Part shown: piece after piece, positions 43,821 through 53,469 of the stretch | How the letters are laid out: every line of letters begins with the position of its first letter | Numbering within the stretch: the stretch's first letter is position 1 | Source of the DNA: Butyrivibrio sp. CB08 | GTDB taxonomy: Bacteria > Bacillota > Clostridia > Lachnospirales > Lachnospiraceae | Direction of reading: 5' to 3' | NCBI RefSeq assembly: GCF_003625485.1 | Contig: NZ_RAIR01000006.1 | Coordinates: 62,001-126,000 of the forward strand | Length of the DNA stretch: 64,000 nucleotides | Position numbers and translations under genes: made by a program | The notes under the pieces: model-generated | Told to the model about the DNA's origin: nothing | What the model saw: the letters and a program-made list of their open reading frames with translations, nothing else | The model's database searches: none

Positions 43821-45173
43821 TTACTGTGGTCTAAGGATCTCGTTAACCCGCTTATCTACTTTTTCAAGGGCCTGGTCTGTGGTCTGCTTTCCAAGTATCA
43901 CCTTCTGCAGCTCTTTTCCCAGCTGATAGTGAATAGGTCCATTTAGGTCTGATCCCCAGTCCATCCATGGAGAATAGATAAGACCCTGCTCCCTGCACTC
44001 TGTAAGTCCCGCATACACATCGCTGTTCTCAAACTGCGTATATTTCAGATATGTCTGACTCCCTGGTCTGTCCTGCCACAGTGCATACTGTCCTGCCGGT
44101 GTTGAAAGAGAAGTCAGTACTTTTTTTGCTTCGTTATAGTTTGGAGAATTGACATTGAGGGCGAGGCCCACATCACATCCTCCAATCATTGCCTTAAGCC
44201 TTCCCCTTTTACCATAGAAGGGAAGTGTTCCCATGTTCATATCAGGTCTCATCCTGATAATGGCATTGTAGGTTTCCGGGCCTCCAACAATCATAGCCGC
44301 TTTACCACTTGCAAATTCCTCAAGGGCAGTAAGGTTGTCTACGGTGTACATCTCTTTTGTGAACACCTTGTGCTCTATCAGCACTTCCCACTCATCAAGG
44401 AAGGGTTCAAACTCCTCGGTAAATGTAGTCCTTCCGTACTGAAGCCTTCCGCCAAAGCCGCTTCCTCTGTCAGTACAGAAGTAATCGGCAGAAACCAGAG
44501 CAAGGGCACTGTTAGAAAGAGCATAAGGATTTTTTAAGCTTACTGCCAGTGGCTTGATCTTTTTTACTATCCTTAAATTGTCACAGGATCCAATAAACGT
44601 ATCAAAAGAATAGGGTACAATGACGCCCTTCTCCCTAAAAAGATCCTTGTTGTAGTAGATGCATTCAAACTGGGAGGTGTTTGGCACCGCATAGATAGCA
44701 TTTCCATAGTCAAAAGACCTTTTGGCCTCCTCAGTGAATCCGGTAGTAATGTCAGTTACATTGGCTATATACCTTGTTCTGGCATGTTTTTCTACCATTT
44801 CCTGATCCATGAAGATGATGTCAGGTGCACCTTTATAGGAAAGCTGAGCATCTATAATGGGCTCATAGTTGCTCTTGTCGATATAAACGTATTCAAATGT
44901 GTATTCTGGAAATTGTCTGGCAAGATATGCCTGTAGATTAGCAAGGTCATATTCCTGATACCAGGAGGCAATCCTAATGACTGGCCGATCCTGTTCAATA
45001 ATACCTTCCAAGCCTGTTATTTCTTTTACGGCTCTAATGTCAGCTTTTTCTTCCTCTGACGCCGCAAATACAAGGTCCGCCTCTGAAAAACTCTTTTCAG
45101 AAAGCGCACCTGTGATCATTATTATTAAGAAAACGATGGAAATAAAGATATTTCGAAGCCTTTTACTCTTCAT
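43821..45173 (-). CDS. Extracellular solute-binding protein linked to the hybrid kinase
   Basis: 450-residue family 1-like binding protein (sugar/polyol type). The signal segment (9-25) has no lipobox Cys, so it is secreted or membrane anchored rather than a lipoprotein. Core motifs: APDIIFMDQEMV, YAVPNTSQFECIYYNKDLF, FASGKAAMIVGGPETYNAI. No permease or ATPase gene is nearby, which argues for a role as a sensing partner of the downstream kinase rather than in transport. Separated by 28 bases from the flavin reductase-like gene and 12 from the kinase gene. Confidence 0.88.
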   Translation of the reverse strand: MKSKRLRNIFISIVFLIIMITGALSEKSFSEADLVFAASEEEKADIRAVKEITGLEGIIEQDRPVIRIASWYQEYDLANLQAYLARQFPEYTFEYVYIDKSNYEPIIDAQLSYKGAPDIIFMDQEMVEKHARTRYIANVTDITTGFTEEAKRSFDYGNAIYAVPNTSQFECIYYNKDLFREKGVIVPYSFDTFIGSCDNLRIVKKIKPLAVSLKNPYALSNSALALVSADYFCTDRGSGFGGRLQYGRTTFTEEFEPFLDEWEVLIEHKVFTKEMYTVDNLTALEEFASGKAAMIVGGPETYNAIIRMRPDMNMGTLPFYGKRGRLKAMIGGCDVGLALNVNSPNYNEAKKVLTSLSTPAGQYALWQDRPGSQTYLKYTQFENSDVYAGLTECREQGLIYSPWMDWGSDLNGPIHYQLGKELQKVILGKQTTDQALEKVDKRVNEILRPQ

Positions 45174-45201
45174 ATGTCCCTCGTAAGAATAGCCGTAATG
45201 C

Positions 45202-45708
45202 TTATCTCACCAATATCTTCTTTATTTCCCCAACATAGACCATGTGAAACTCATCGTCTTTGTAAAACTCGTCTAATATCCCCTTTTCCACAATGCCATC
45301 CTTGGAAAACTCCTTGCCATAAAGGAGCTTGGCTGTAATGACAGTGTCTGCCTCGTCGATAAACGGAATGCCTTCGTAGTAATTAACGTTAAGTCTGGCT
45401 CCCGCTATCTTGTCCTCATCGCGACCTGAGACCGCCTCAATATATTTCATGGCGCCCCTGTATTCCTGATTGTTGATATAACTGATTGAAAACTCCCCAG
45501 AAGCTTCTACGTATTCCCTGGTAAATCTCTTACCGCGAAGGAAAATGTAGACAACTCTCCTGTTCCACAGGTATCCGACTCCCCCGAAAGTAGCTACACC
45601 AGTGTTGACCTTGTCCCCATTGCCTGCAGTTACAAGCATTTTAAGGCCGGTAAATGTGAATGGTCCCTCATCCACTTCAACTGGATCAACTGGCTGAAAA
45701 ACGTGCAT
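45202..45708 (-). CDS. Flavin reductase-like (split-barrel FMN-binding) protein
   Basis: 168-residue protein of the flavin reductase/pyridoxamine-phosphate-oxidase-like split-barrel group (LVTAGNGDKVNTGVATFGGVG; VVYIFLRGKRFTREYVE; FHMVYVGEI near the end). Such proteins bind FMN and use NAD(P)H; the true reaction is unproven. In class C flavodiiron proteins of cyanobacteria a related domain is fused to the flavodiiron core, so this may supply electrons to FprA in the same run. ATG at 45708 with GGAGGT upstream; 32 bases after greA. Confidence 0.85.
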   Translation of the reverse strand: MHVFQPVDPVEVDEGPFTFTGLKMLVTAGNGDKVNTGVATFGGVGYLWNRRVVYIFLRGKRFTREYVEASGEFSISYINNQEYRGAMKYIEAVSGRDEDKIAGARLNVNYYEGIPFIDEADTVITAKLLYGKEFSKDGIVEKGILDEFYKDDEFHMVYVGEIKKILVR

Positions 45709-45740
45709 AGATACCTCCTTATATTACGGATGACAAAAGC

Positions 45741-46244
45741 TTAAAAATCCCTGATCGTATCCTCTTCTGTCAATCCGGTATTTTCAATTTTTGTTATCGT
45801 TACGTCGTAACTAATTTGGTCGCTCACTTTAATAGTAACACGGTCTCCTACCCTATGTCCAAGTAATTGTTTGCCAAGGGGAGACTCAATGCTGATGAGA
45901 CCCTTTAAGGAATTCTTGCGCATGGTAGTAACAATCTTGTAGGTTTCTATAGAACCGTCATCCTCCATCCTTAAGGTTACGGTCTTGTTCATTCCCACTT
46001 CATCTTCCTGGGCATCGTCATCTATAACTCTCGCAGTCTTTATCATCCTCTCCAAAAACCTTATCCTGCTCTCATTCTGGTTCTTGGCCTTTTTTGCTGC
46101 GTAATATTCAAAGTTTTCGGACAGATCTCCCTGAGCCCTTGCTTCCTTAACGTGCTCAAGCAGTTCCTTTCTCACGACCACCTTGCGGTGCTCGATCTCT
46201 TTTTCCATATCCTCGATATCTTTTTTAGTTAGTTCGTTGTTCAT
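45741..46244 (-). CDS. greA: Transcription elongation factor GreA
   Basis: Rescues backtracked RNA polymerase by stimulating transcript cleavage. The 167-residue protein has the N-terminal coiled coil with the DLSENFEYYAAK tip motif (acidic residues) and the C-terminal FKBP-like domain ending in LGHRVGDRVTIKV. Slightly longer than the usual ~158. ATG at 46244 with AGGAG upstream. Only ~31 bases separate its start from the fba terminator hairpin, leaving no obvious room for a separate promoter. Heads the run of genes reaching to 37838. Confidence 0.95.
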   Translation of the reverse strand: MNNELTKKDIEDMEKEIEHRKVVVRKELLEHVKEARAQGDLSENFEYYAAKKAKNQNESRIRFLERMIKTARVIDDDAQEDEVGMNKTVTLRMEDDGSIETYKIVTTMRKNSLKGLISIESPLGKQLLGHRVGDRVTIKVSDQISYDVTITKIENTGLTEEDTIRDF

Positions 46245-46267
46245 GTTATGCTCCTAAATTTCTAAAA

Positions 46268-46305
46268 GAAAAAGGGTAAAGCCATTGGCTCTACCCTTTG
46301 TATAA
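46268..46305 (-). terminator. Terminator after fba, directly ahead of greA
   Basis: AAAGGGTAGAGCC pairs with GGCTTTACCCTTT over a 4-base loop, followed by TTCTTTTAG leftward. Confidence 0.85.
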
Positions 46306-46320
46306 ACTCTCTTGCAAATA

Positions 46321-47184
46321 TCAAGCCTTGCCAACTGATCCGAAGAGTTCCATCTTCTCTTTAACTGTTGCCTTGATTGCCTCAGCACCAGGAGCGAGAA
46401 GCTTACGAGGATCAAATCCCTTGCCCTCAAGATCCTTGCCTGCCTCAACATACTTACGTGTTGCGTCTGCGAATGAGAGCTGGCACTCTGTATTAACGTT
46501 GATCTTGGAAACACCAAGTGTGATTGCCTTCTTGATCATGTCTGCTGGGATACCTGTGCCGCCATGAAGAACGAGAGGCATAGCACCTGTCTTCTGCTGG
46601 ATAGCATCAAGAACGTCGAATCTAAGTCCTGGCCATCCCTCTGGATACTTACCATGGATGTTACCAATACCAGCTGCAAGCATATCAACACCGAGGTCTG
46701 CAATTCTCTTGCACTCGTCTGGATCTGCGCACTCGCCCATTCCAACAACGCCGTCTTCCTCACCGCCGATTGAACCAACCTCAGCCTCGATTGAAAGGCC
46801 AAGAGCATGTGATACGTTAACGAGCTCAGATGTCTTAGCTACGTTCTCTTCGATATCATAGTGTGATCCATCGAACATGATAGATGTGAAACCAGCCTTG
46901 ATGCACTTGTAGCATCCTTCGTATGTACCGTGGTCAAGGTGAAGTGCTACTGGAACTGTGATTCCAAGGCTCTCATCCATAGCCTTAACCATAGCTGCAA
47001 CTGTGCCAAAACCTGTCATGTACTTACCAGCGCCCTCAGAAACACCAAGGATTACAGGAGAGTTGAGCTCCTGTGCTGTAAGAAGAATAGACTTTGTCCA
47101 CTCAAGGTTGTTAATGTTGAACTGACCAACTGCGTAGTGGCCTTCTTTTGCTTTTACAAGCATGTCTTTTGCGGATACTAACAT
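46321..47184 (-). CDS. fba: Fructose-bisphosphate aldolase, class II
   Basis: Zn-dependent glycolytic/gluconeogenic aldolase of 287 residues, cytoplasmic. LHLDHGTYEG (81-90) supplies the catalytic Asp and a zinc His; VLHGGTGIP (near 207-215) contains another zinc His and the phosphate loop. Length fits the short class II group (FbaA type A variants and tagatose-bisphosphate aldolases). The tagatose assignment is the only close alternative, given galK nearby. Promoter TTTACA-17-TATAAT at 47226-47254; RBS AAAGGGGAG. Confidence 0.94.
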   Translation of the reverse strand: MLVSAKDMLVKAKEGHYAVGQFNINNLEWTKSILLTAQELNSPVILGVSEGAGKYMTGFGTVAAMVKAMDESLGITVPVALHLDHGTYEGCYKCIKAGFTSIMFDGSHYDIEENVAKTSELVNVSHALGLSIEAEVGSIGGEEDGVVGMGECADPDECKRIADLGVDMLAAGIGNIHGKYPEGWPGLRFDVLDAIQQKTGAMPLVLHGGTGIPADMIKKAITLGVSKINVNTECQLSFADATRKYVEAGKDLEGKGFDPRKLLAPGAEAIKATVKEKMELFGSVGKA

Positions 47185-47225
47185 TTTGATTCTCCCCTTT
47201 ACTATAGTTTTTGATGGTTAAACCC

Positions 47226-47254
47226 ATTATATACTTGCTTTTATTAGGTGTAAA
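47226..47254 (-). promoter_or_regulatory. Promoter of fba
   Basis: -35 TTTACA (47249-47254), 17-base spacer, -10 TATAAT (47226-47231), about 40 bases upstream of the start codon. Confidence 0.8.
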
Positions 47255-47258
47255 GGCA

Positions 47259-49349
47259 CTAGAACTCGATTACGTTGTCTGACCAGAACTCGTCATCCGT
47301 TACAGCAGCGAAGCTGTTGAACCTCAGGACATATCCGGTATTTCTTGACATTGTAAGGCTGAGTATGCCGTCACTTACTGTCTTGGTTGTAATAGTTGAA
47401 TCAAATCCTGTGGCATCAGTTACAATGAGCTGCCTGAGCTTTGCATCTCTTGGAATTCCCAATGGCCATACCTGAATATCCCTTGTAACCTCAAAACCGT
47501 TGTTGTTGATCGCAACTATGACCGCCGCGGTTCTATTGAATCTTCCGTAAACAATAATGTTGTTTTCTGCGAAAAGTTCTCGAATAGAACCTTTAATGAG
47601 CTCAGGGCAGGCTTTGTGGATCCTTATCATCTCCTTATGGAAACGGATCATCTCCTTGTCCTCCTGGCCCCATGGGTAGGTACGCCTGTTGTCAGGATCA
47701 GTAAAGCCGCAAAGTCCGGCTTCATCTCCATAATATATCGTAGGTGCTCCAGGCCATGTCATCTGAACCATAACAGCCTGTCTCATCTGATATTTCTTGA
47801 TTCCGGTATCTGAAGAGCCTCTGACCATGGAATCTGCTCTTCCAACCTTCTGATTGGTCCTTGTAAGGAATCTTGAATGGTCATGGTTTGAAAGCTCATT
47901 CATTGCTGTATAAAGAGAAGGCATTGTGAAGTTCTCGCCGCCTTGATAGAGCATGGTGTCAAAGAACTCTCTGGCATTTCCAACTCGCAATGGCTTAAAC
48001 TCGTCGCTGTGCTTCTCCATACCAGTGAGGAACCAGGTAAGAGGCTCCATGAAGGCGTCGTAGTTCATCACTGTGTCCCACTCATCGCCCATAAGCCAGT
48101 CTCTTGCTGGTCCGTAGTGCTCAGCAAGGATTATGGCATCAGGCTTAGCCTTTTTGACTTCCTGCCTGAACCTCTTCCAGAATTTGTGGTTGTACTCTGG
48201 AGAATGTCCCAGGTCAGCAGCCACGTCAAGACGCCATCCATCGGCGTTATAGGGCTCTGAAACCCATTTTTTACCGATCTGGATTATATAGTCCTCAAGG
48301 TCCTTGGAACCTTCGTAGTTGAGCTTTGGCAGGGTGTCATATCCCCACCATCCATCGTAATTTCCGTTATATGGCCAGTTGCCGCCTGTAAAAGAGAAAT
48401 ATGATCTGTAGGGGCTGCTTTCTGAAACATAAGCACCCTTCTCGTAGCCCTTGGCATCCTCATAGATTCTCTCTCTGTCCAGCCACTTGTTAAATGAACC
48501 GCAGTGGTTGAATACGCCGTCAAGGATTACCCTGATATCTCTTGCGTGAGCCTCTGAAACGAGCTTTGCAAAAAGCATGTCGCTGGCTTCAAGGTTCTTT
48601 TTGCTGGTTACTCTCTTGATATAGCGCTCTGCGCGCTTGTTGTTCTTTTCATACTGAGGAAGAATATCTCCTCCATCCTCAACGATCTTACCAAAGTGAG
48701 GGTCTATGTGGTCATAGTCCTGTGTGTCGTACTTGTGTGATGATGGTGAAACAAAGATAGGATTTAAGTAGATAACATCAACGCCAAGGTCATGAAGATA
48801 ATCCAGTTTGTCTATTACTCCTTGGAGGTCTCCGCCATAAAAATCTCCAAAATCCCTCCTGGCATCAGGATATTCCTCCCAGTTTTCGACAAGGCGGGCT
48901 GCCATACCATTGTATGAATACTCCCCTGAATAGACGTCGTTACTCTTGTCGCCGTTACAGAATCTGTCCACAAAGATCTGATACATTACTGCGCCTTTAG
49001 CCCAGTCTGGTGTGGAAAAACCAGGTACTACCACGAACTTCATGCTCTCCATAAGGCTGCCTACAGCGCCTCGCTTGTCGAAGTAACTAAAGCTCTCGTC
49101 TTTTCCTGTGATCTCAAAGTGGTATCTGAAAGGATCTTTTCCGATGTTGACAGAAATATCGTAATAATCGAAACCGCCTTCGGTCTCGCTAAGTTTCATC
49201 TTCCTTCTCTCATTTCCAAACACCAAAACTACCTGCGCAGCGTCATTGTGTGCACATCTGAATCTGAAATCTGTGATTCGGAAGGCATCTGGCTCCGCAG
49301 GACGAAGGTAATCCAGTGTCATGTCATGGAAGAACGCGTTTGTGTTCAT
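47259..49349 (-). CDS. Cytoplasmic GH13 alpha-glucosidase/cyclomaltodextrinase/neopullulanase-like enzyme
   Basis: 696-residue GH13 enzyme without signal peptide, so intracellular. An N-terminal beta domain (about 1-110, CBM34-like) precedes the barrel. GH13 regions: DGVFNH (277-282), nucleophile D375 in WRLDVAAD, acid/base E410 in ILAEHYG, third acid D490 in LSNHD. The pattern and N-domain match the neopullulanase/cyclomaltodextrinase/maltogenic amylase subgroup (GH13_20-like). It would cut imported maltodextrins; glgP in this window acts on the same pool. RBS AAGGA; start ATG 49349. Confidence 0.93.
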   Translation of the reverse strand: MNTNAFFHDMTLDYLRPAEPDAFRITDFRFRCAHNDAAQVVLVFGNERRKMKLSETEGGFDYYDISVNIGKDPFRYHFEITGKDESFSYFDKRGAVGSLMESMKFVVVPGFSTPDWAKGAVMYQIFVDRFCNGDKSNDVYSGEYSYNGMAARLVENWEEYPDARRDFGDFYGGDLQGVIDKLDYLHDLGVDVIYLNPIFVSPSSHKYDTQDYDHIDPHFGKIVEDGGDILPQYEKNNKRAERYIKRVTSKKNLEASDMLFAKLVSEAHARDIRVILDGVFNHCGSFNKWLDRERIYEDAKGYEKGAYVSESSPYRSYFSFTGGNWPYNGNYDGWWGYDTLPKLNYEGSKDLEDYIIQIGKKWVSEPYNADGWRLDVAADLGHSPEYNHKFWKRFRQEVKKAKPDAIILAEHYGPARDWLMGDEWDTVMNYDAFMEPLTWFLTGMEKHSDEFKPLRVGNAREFFDTMLYQGGENFTMPSLYTAMNELSNHDHSRFLTRTNQKVGRADSMVRGSSDTGIKKYQMRQAVMVQMTWPGAPTIYYGDEAGLCGFTDPDNRRTYPWGQEDKEMIRFHKEMIRIHKACPELIKGSIRELFAENNIIVYGRFNRTAAVIVAINNNGFEVTRDIQVWPLGIPRDAKLRQLIVTDATGFDSTITTKTVSDGILSLTMSRNTGYVLRFNSFAAVTDDEFWSDNVIEF

Positions 49350-49380
49350 AGGTCTAGGTCGTCCTTAAATATTTATTAAT

Positions 49381-49412
49381 AGCAAAAAAGACAGCGGGTA
49401 AGCTGTCTTTTT
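49381..49412 (-). terminator. Terminator of ftsH
   Basis: AAAAAGACAGC pairs perfectly with GCTGTCTTTTT over a 6-base loop. It lies about 160 bases beyond the ftsH stop and 31 bases ahead of the GH13 start, so read-through is needed unless a promoter lies between. Confidence 0.88.
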
Positions 49413-49568
49413 AGAGAAGGTATTTCTTTCTTATGGGGTATAGCAAAAAACTATATAATGTATTGGGGGGTTACGCATATTATACTAACATCACCCCAAC
49501 CCCGCGTAAAGACTAATACTTCACAAATTTGTCAAAAACAGCTCGTTGTTTTTGTGAAAATTGCACAA

Positions 49569-51428
49569 TCAAATGGACACTTCAACATCCTCTGTGATGT
49601 CATGTCCTTCGAAAAGGGCTTCAAACTCCTCCCTGCCAATCTTCTCTTTTTCTATCAGAAGATCAGCACTGGCGTGGAGAACATCCTCATACTGCAGAAT
49701 GATCTCTTTTGCCTTTGCATAGCACTTCTCGATGATGGTTCTGACTTCCTTATCGATCTCACCAGCCACCAGCTCAGAATGTTTCTTGCTGTGGGAGATG
49801 TCATAACCGATAAATACGTCCTCTTCGTTGTCGTCGTAGCTGACTACACCGATATTATCTGACATTCCGTACTTGGTAACCATGCTTCTGGCTTCCTGTG
49901 TGGCCTTCCTGATATCACTGGAAGCACCGGTTGTAATGTCGCCAAATATGATCTCTTCTGCAATCCTTCCCCCAAGGGAGACCATAATATCCTGAAGCAT
50001 CTTGCGTTTTGTAAGGAACATCTCATCCTTTTCCGGAAGAGGCATTGTGTAGCCTGCTGCCCCAAGACCAGTTGGGATGATGGAAATTGTATGTACCGGG
50101 CCTACATCTGGAAGAACATGGAACAAAATAGCATGTCCTGTCTCGTGGTAAGCTGTAATCTTCTTTTCTTTGTCGGAAATGATCCTGCTGTGCTTCTCAG
50201 TTCCGATTCCAACCTGGATGAACGCCTTATTGATGTCATCCTGCTTGATGAACTGTCTGTCAGCTATAGCCGCGTTAATGGCTGATTCATTGAGAAGGTT
50301 CTCAAGGTCAGCTCCCGTAAATCCGGCTGTTGTCTGAGCTACCTGCTTGATGTCTACGTCCTCAGCAAGCGGCTTATTCCTTGCATGAACGTTGAGGATC
50401 TCCTCTCTTCCGCCTACATCAGGTCTTGATACAGTGATCTTTCTGTCAAATCTTCCAGGTCTTAAAATAGCCGGATCAAGGATATCTACTCTGTTGGTGG
50501 CTGCCATGACAATGATTCCCTCATTGACACCAAAGCCGTCCATCTCAACAAGCATCTGGTTAAGAGTCTGCTCTCTCTCGTCGTGTCCGCCACCCATACC
50601 GGTTCCGCGGCGTCTTGCCACAGCATCGATCTCATCGATAAATACGATACAGGGAGAGTTCTTTTTCGCCTCAGCAAAGAGATCTCTTACTCTTGATGCG
50701 CCGACACCGACAAACATCTCTACGAAATCTGAACCTGAAATACTAAAGAATGGTACTCCAGCTTCTCCAGCTACCGCTCTCGCCAAAAGAGTTTTACCGG
50801 TTCCTGGTGCACCCTCAAGAAGGACACCCTTTGGAATCCTTGCACCAACCTTGGTGAATTTCTCAGGGTCCTTTAAGAATTCTATGATCTCTGACAGCTG
50901 CTCTTTTTCTTCCTTAAGACCAGCTACGTCATTAAGTGTGATCTTGTTCTCTTCTCCAGTGGACATCTTGGCTCTGCTCTTGCCAAAATTCATCATCCTG
51001 CTGTTTCCAGAGCCCGCATTCTGGGCATTGGAAAACATGGAGAACACAAATACCATGACAATAAGTCCGACGATGATTGGAATAATTCCATTTATCAGGA
51101 CATTCTCCGTGGGAACGTCCTTGACTTCCACGTTTACTCCATTAGTAATAAGATATGTCTCGATAGCTGCCACATCTGTTGAATAGAAGACAACGTCGTC
51201 GCTTCCATCACTAAAGCTGACTCTCACAGAACCTGTTGGAGTCTCGGCATTTGGCATGATCGCTACATATCTTACTCTCTGTGCTGCCACGTCGCTTTCA
51301 AGTGAACTTCTTGAATACAGAGTGTCCTTGTTGTTTACAAGCCCTCTTCCATACTCAAGTAGCACCACTGCTACCAGCAGCACTATTACAAATACAAAAA
51401 TAGAATTATAATTCCTAGACCGATTCAC
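49569..51428 (-). CDS. ftsH: ATP-dependent zinc metalloprotease FtsH
   Basis: Membrane-anchored AAA+ protease of 619 residues. Two N-terminal membrane segments (about 10-28 and 112-132) flank an extracytoplasmic domain. Walker A GAPGTGKT lies at 206-213, Walker [11 protein letters not shown], the SRH region with Arg finger (RPGRFD) and HETGH zinc site (near 435), then the M41 peptidase domain. GTG at 51428 with GGGGGA upstream. 40 bases after hpt, last gene of tilS-hpt-ftsH. Quality control of membrane proteins. Confidence 0.97.
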   Translation of the reverse strand: MNRSRNYNSIFVFVIVLLVAVVLLEYGRGLVNNKDTLYSRSSLESDVAAQRVRYVAIMPNAETPTGSVRVSFSDGSDDVVFYSTDVAAIETYLITNGVNVEVKDVPTENVLINGIIPIIVGLIVMVFVFSMFSNAQNAGSGNSRMMNFGKSRAKMSTGEENKITLNDVAGLKEEKEQLSEIIEFLKDPEKFTKVGARIPKGVLLEGAPGTGKTLLARAVAGEAGVPFFSISGSDFVEMFVGVGASRVRDLFAEAKKNSPCIVFIDEIDAVARRRGTGMGGGHDEREQTLNQMLVEMDGFGVNEGIIVMAATNRVDILDPAILRPGRFDRKITVSRPDVGGREEILNVHARNKPLAEDVDIKQVAQTTAGFTGADLENLLNESAINAAIADRQFIKQDDINKAFIQVGIGTEKHSRIISDKEKKITAYHETGHAILFHVLPDVGPVHTISIIPTGLGAAGYTMPLPEKDEMFLTKRKMLQDIMVSLGGRIAEEIIFGDITTGASSDIRKATQEARSMVTKYGMSDNIGVVSYDDNEEDVFIGYDISHSKKHSELVAGEIDKEVRTIIEKCYAKAKEIILQYEDVLHASADLLIEKEKIGREEFEALFEGHDITEDVEVSI

Positions 51429-51468
51429 GTTACGCGCAGTCCCCCTTTAACAATACTTCCCCTCGATA

Positions 51469-51993
51469 TCAGTTAAACTCCACTACCCCAATGTATGGAA
51501 GGTTACGATATCTCTGATCATAATCAAGACCATATCCCACAACGAACTCGTCAGGGATCTCAAATCCTGTGTAGTCTACCTTAACGTCTGTAACTCTTCT
51601 CTCTGGCTTATCAAGCATTGTGCAGAGCTTGATGCTTGCTGGTCCTCTGTCACCGAGCATCTTGATAAGGTAAGAAAGAGTTCTGCCTGAATCAACGATA
51701 TCCTCAACGATGATAACGTTCTTGTCCTTAAGTGGCTCGTCAAGGTCCTTAACGATCTTAACTACTCCGCTGGACTTGGTTGCGCTGCCATAGCTGGAAG
51801 CTGACATGAAATCCATGGTTACAGGAACAGTGATGCGCTTAGCAAGCTCACACATAAAGAAAACGCCACCCTTTAATACGCATACAAGGTGTACAGTCTG
51901 GCCAGCGTAGTCCTTGCTGATCTGGTCGCCCAGCTCCTTGATCCTCTTATCCACTTCTTCTTCAGAAAGCAATATTCTTACTGATTCAGCCAT
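51469..51993 (-). CDS. hpt: Hypoxanthine-guanine phosphoribosyltransferase
   Basis: Purine salvage enzyme of 174 residues joining hypoxanthine or guanine to PRPP. PRPP-binding motif VIIVEDIVDSGRTL at 93-106, preceding LKGGVFFMCEL loop at 40-50, and FVVGYGLDYDQRYRNLPYIGV near the end, all typical. Overlaps tilS by 8 bases with GGAGG inside the tilS end, so coupled. Confidence 0.96.
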   Translation of the reverse strand: MAESVRILLSEEEVDKRIKELGDQISKDYAGQTVHLVCVLKGGVFFMCELAKRITVPVTMDFMSASSYGSATKSSGVVKIVKDLDEPLKDKNVIIVEDIVDSGRTLSYLIKMLGDRGPASIKLCTMLDKPERRVTDVKVDYTGFEIPDEFVVGYGLDYDQRYRNLPYIGVVEFN

Positions 51994-53401
51994 TATTTAT
52001 TCCTCCATCATCGATTTTAATTTCCAAAATATATTTAGTAGCTTCACTGACCTTGCAGGAAGCACTTAAGCGATATCCCGGCACCCATAAAACGTGGCTG
52101 CCATCTGCAACGATCACCATCTCATCCCTCTCATCCTTAGGGATCTTGACGTCTGTCATGAACTTGGACAGGGGCTTTTTGCGATTGCCATCGCTGGTGT
52201 TGATACAGATATAGTCATCTCCTCTTCGAGTTCTAAAGGAAACTTCTTGTATTCTACCATAATCGAGCCATTTAGTATATGTCTCTGTGGGAACCTCTTT
52301 TACTTTATTGTAAGGAAAAACCGCCATTTTAACCCGCCCCAGTACTGGAACTGTAATTTCAGTTTCCTCATCCTGACTTAGGCTGACGCTTACCTCCTCG
52401 AAAGACTCTTTAGGGTTTCCTTTTTTCCCGATCTCAAGCCTGTCATAGGTCCTTTTTGCTACAAGTCCGTAGGGAAGATCTGCTATAGTCTGGCCATCTG
52501 TCCCATGTAGCAGTGATAATACCGCATCCACATGGACAGCTCCAATGTCTTTTCTGTTCCTTACAAGCTCTTCAAACATCATAAGAACAATGTTTTCCTG
52601 GATTATCTCCTTTTCAGTAAGAAGGTCACTTCTGTTAACAGACAGCTTATCCCCTGCAGAGCTCACTATCCTTTGGAATATCTCTTTTGCGTAGCCTCTT
52701 ATAAATTCATCTGCCTTGTCAAAAGAGCTTGCGGCGCTTGCAAGATGCTCTACCGCCCTGTCATTTATCCTGTCCTCAAGTTCTGGAATGATCTGGTTTC
52801 TAAGATAATTCCTGGTGTGGATATCCTCAAGGTTAGTCTTATCTATGCAAAAAGAGATATCTCTTTTTCGAAGGAACTCCTCGATCTCCTGCCTGGTCAC
52901 GCCAAGAAGCGGTCTTACAACATTTCCTCGTACCGGCCTTATGGCAGAAGCGCCGTGAAGTCCAGATCCCCGAAGGAGATTCATAAGAAGCGTCTCAGCC
53001 ACGTCGTTTTGGTGATGGGCTACTGCGATATATGAAGCACCCACCTCATCAGCGTAGCTTTCAAAGGCTTCGTATCTTGCATATCGTCCAGCCTCTTCCT
53101 CGGTGAGGGACTTCTCTTTTGCCATCGAAGGGATGTCTACAGAAACGCTCTTAAAGGGAACGCCCTTATCTGCACAAAAAGCCCGGCAAAACTCCTCATC
53201 TTCCCCGGCTTCCTGCCTGATCATGTGGTTTAGGTGGATAGGAAAGATGCTGATCTTAAGAAGGTCCTTAAGGTCACAGAGGACTTCCATAAGGGCAACG
53301 GAGTCTGCGCCTCCGGAAAAGCCCACAACTACACGGCTTTCCTCTTGAAACATCCTATTTTTCTGTATGAAGTTTAGTACTTTTCTTGAAAATTCATCCA
53401 T
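51986..53401 (-). CDS. tilS: tRNA(Ile)-lysidine synthase
   Basis: Makes lysidine at C34 of tRNA-Ile2 (CAU), essential for reading AUA. The 471-residue form (start ATG 53401) has the PP-loop SGGADS at 29-34, a linker, TilS C-terminal domains (about 380-471). The frame could begin at 53455, but that would read through the terminator hairpin at 53411-53453, so I favour 53401. Its RBS is not obvious. Followed by hpt and ftsH in the order conserved across Firmicutes. Confidence 0.93.
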   Translation of the reverse strand: MDEFSRKVLNFIQKNRMFQEESRVVVGFSGGADSVALMEVLCDLKDLLKISIFPIHLNHMIRQEAGEDEEFCRAFCADKGVPFKSVSVDIPSMAKEKSLTEEEAGRYARYEAFESYADEVGASYIAVAHHQNDVAETLLMNLLRGSGLHGASAIRPVRGNVVRPLLGVTRQEIEEFLRKRDISFCIDKTNLEDIHTRNYLRNQIIPELEDRINDRAVEHLASAASSFDKADEFIRGYAKEIFQRIVSSAGDKLSVNRSDLLTEKEIIQENIVLMMFEELVRNRKDIGAVHVDAVLSLLHGTDGQTIADLPYGLVAKRTYDRLEIGKKGNPKESFEEVSVSLSQDEETEITVPVLGRVKMAVFPYNKVKEVPTETYTKWLDYGRIQEVSFRTRRGDDYICINTSDGNRKKPLSKFMTDVKIPKDERDEMVIVADGSHVLWVPGYRLSASCKVSEATKYILEIKIDDGGINNG

Positions 53402-53410
53402 ATCAGCATG

Positions 53411-53453
53411 TAAAAAGCGCAGACTAATACGTCCCCGTATCGATGTCTGCGCC
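53411..53453 (-). terminator. Terminator between the divIC-like gene and tilS
   Basis: GCGCAGAC and GTCTGCGC form a perfect outer stem with an inner ATAC/GTAT stem, followed by TTTTTAC leftward. The tilS start is about 10 bases later. Confidence 0.88.
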
Positions 53454-53469
53454 AAGTGTCAAAAACAAC

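Noticed and set aside
50392-51186. 264-codon plus-strand ORF
   Set aside because: Antisense to ftsH; Pro/Ser/Thr-rich shadow.
53402-53455. Longer tilS start at 53455
   Set aside because: It would translate through the terminator hairpin, and the added residues are not TilS-like.
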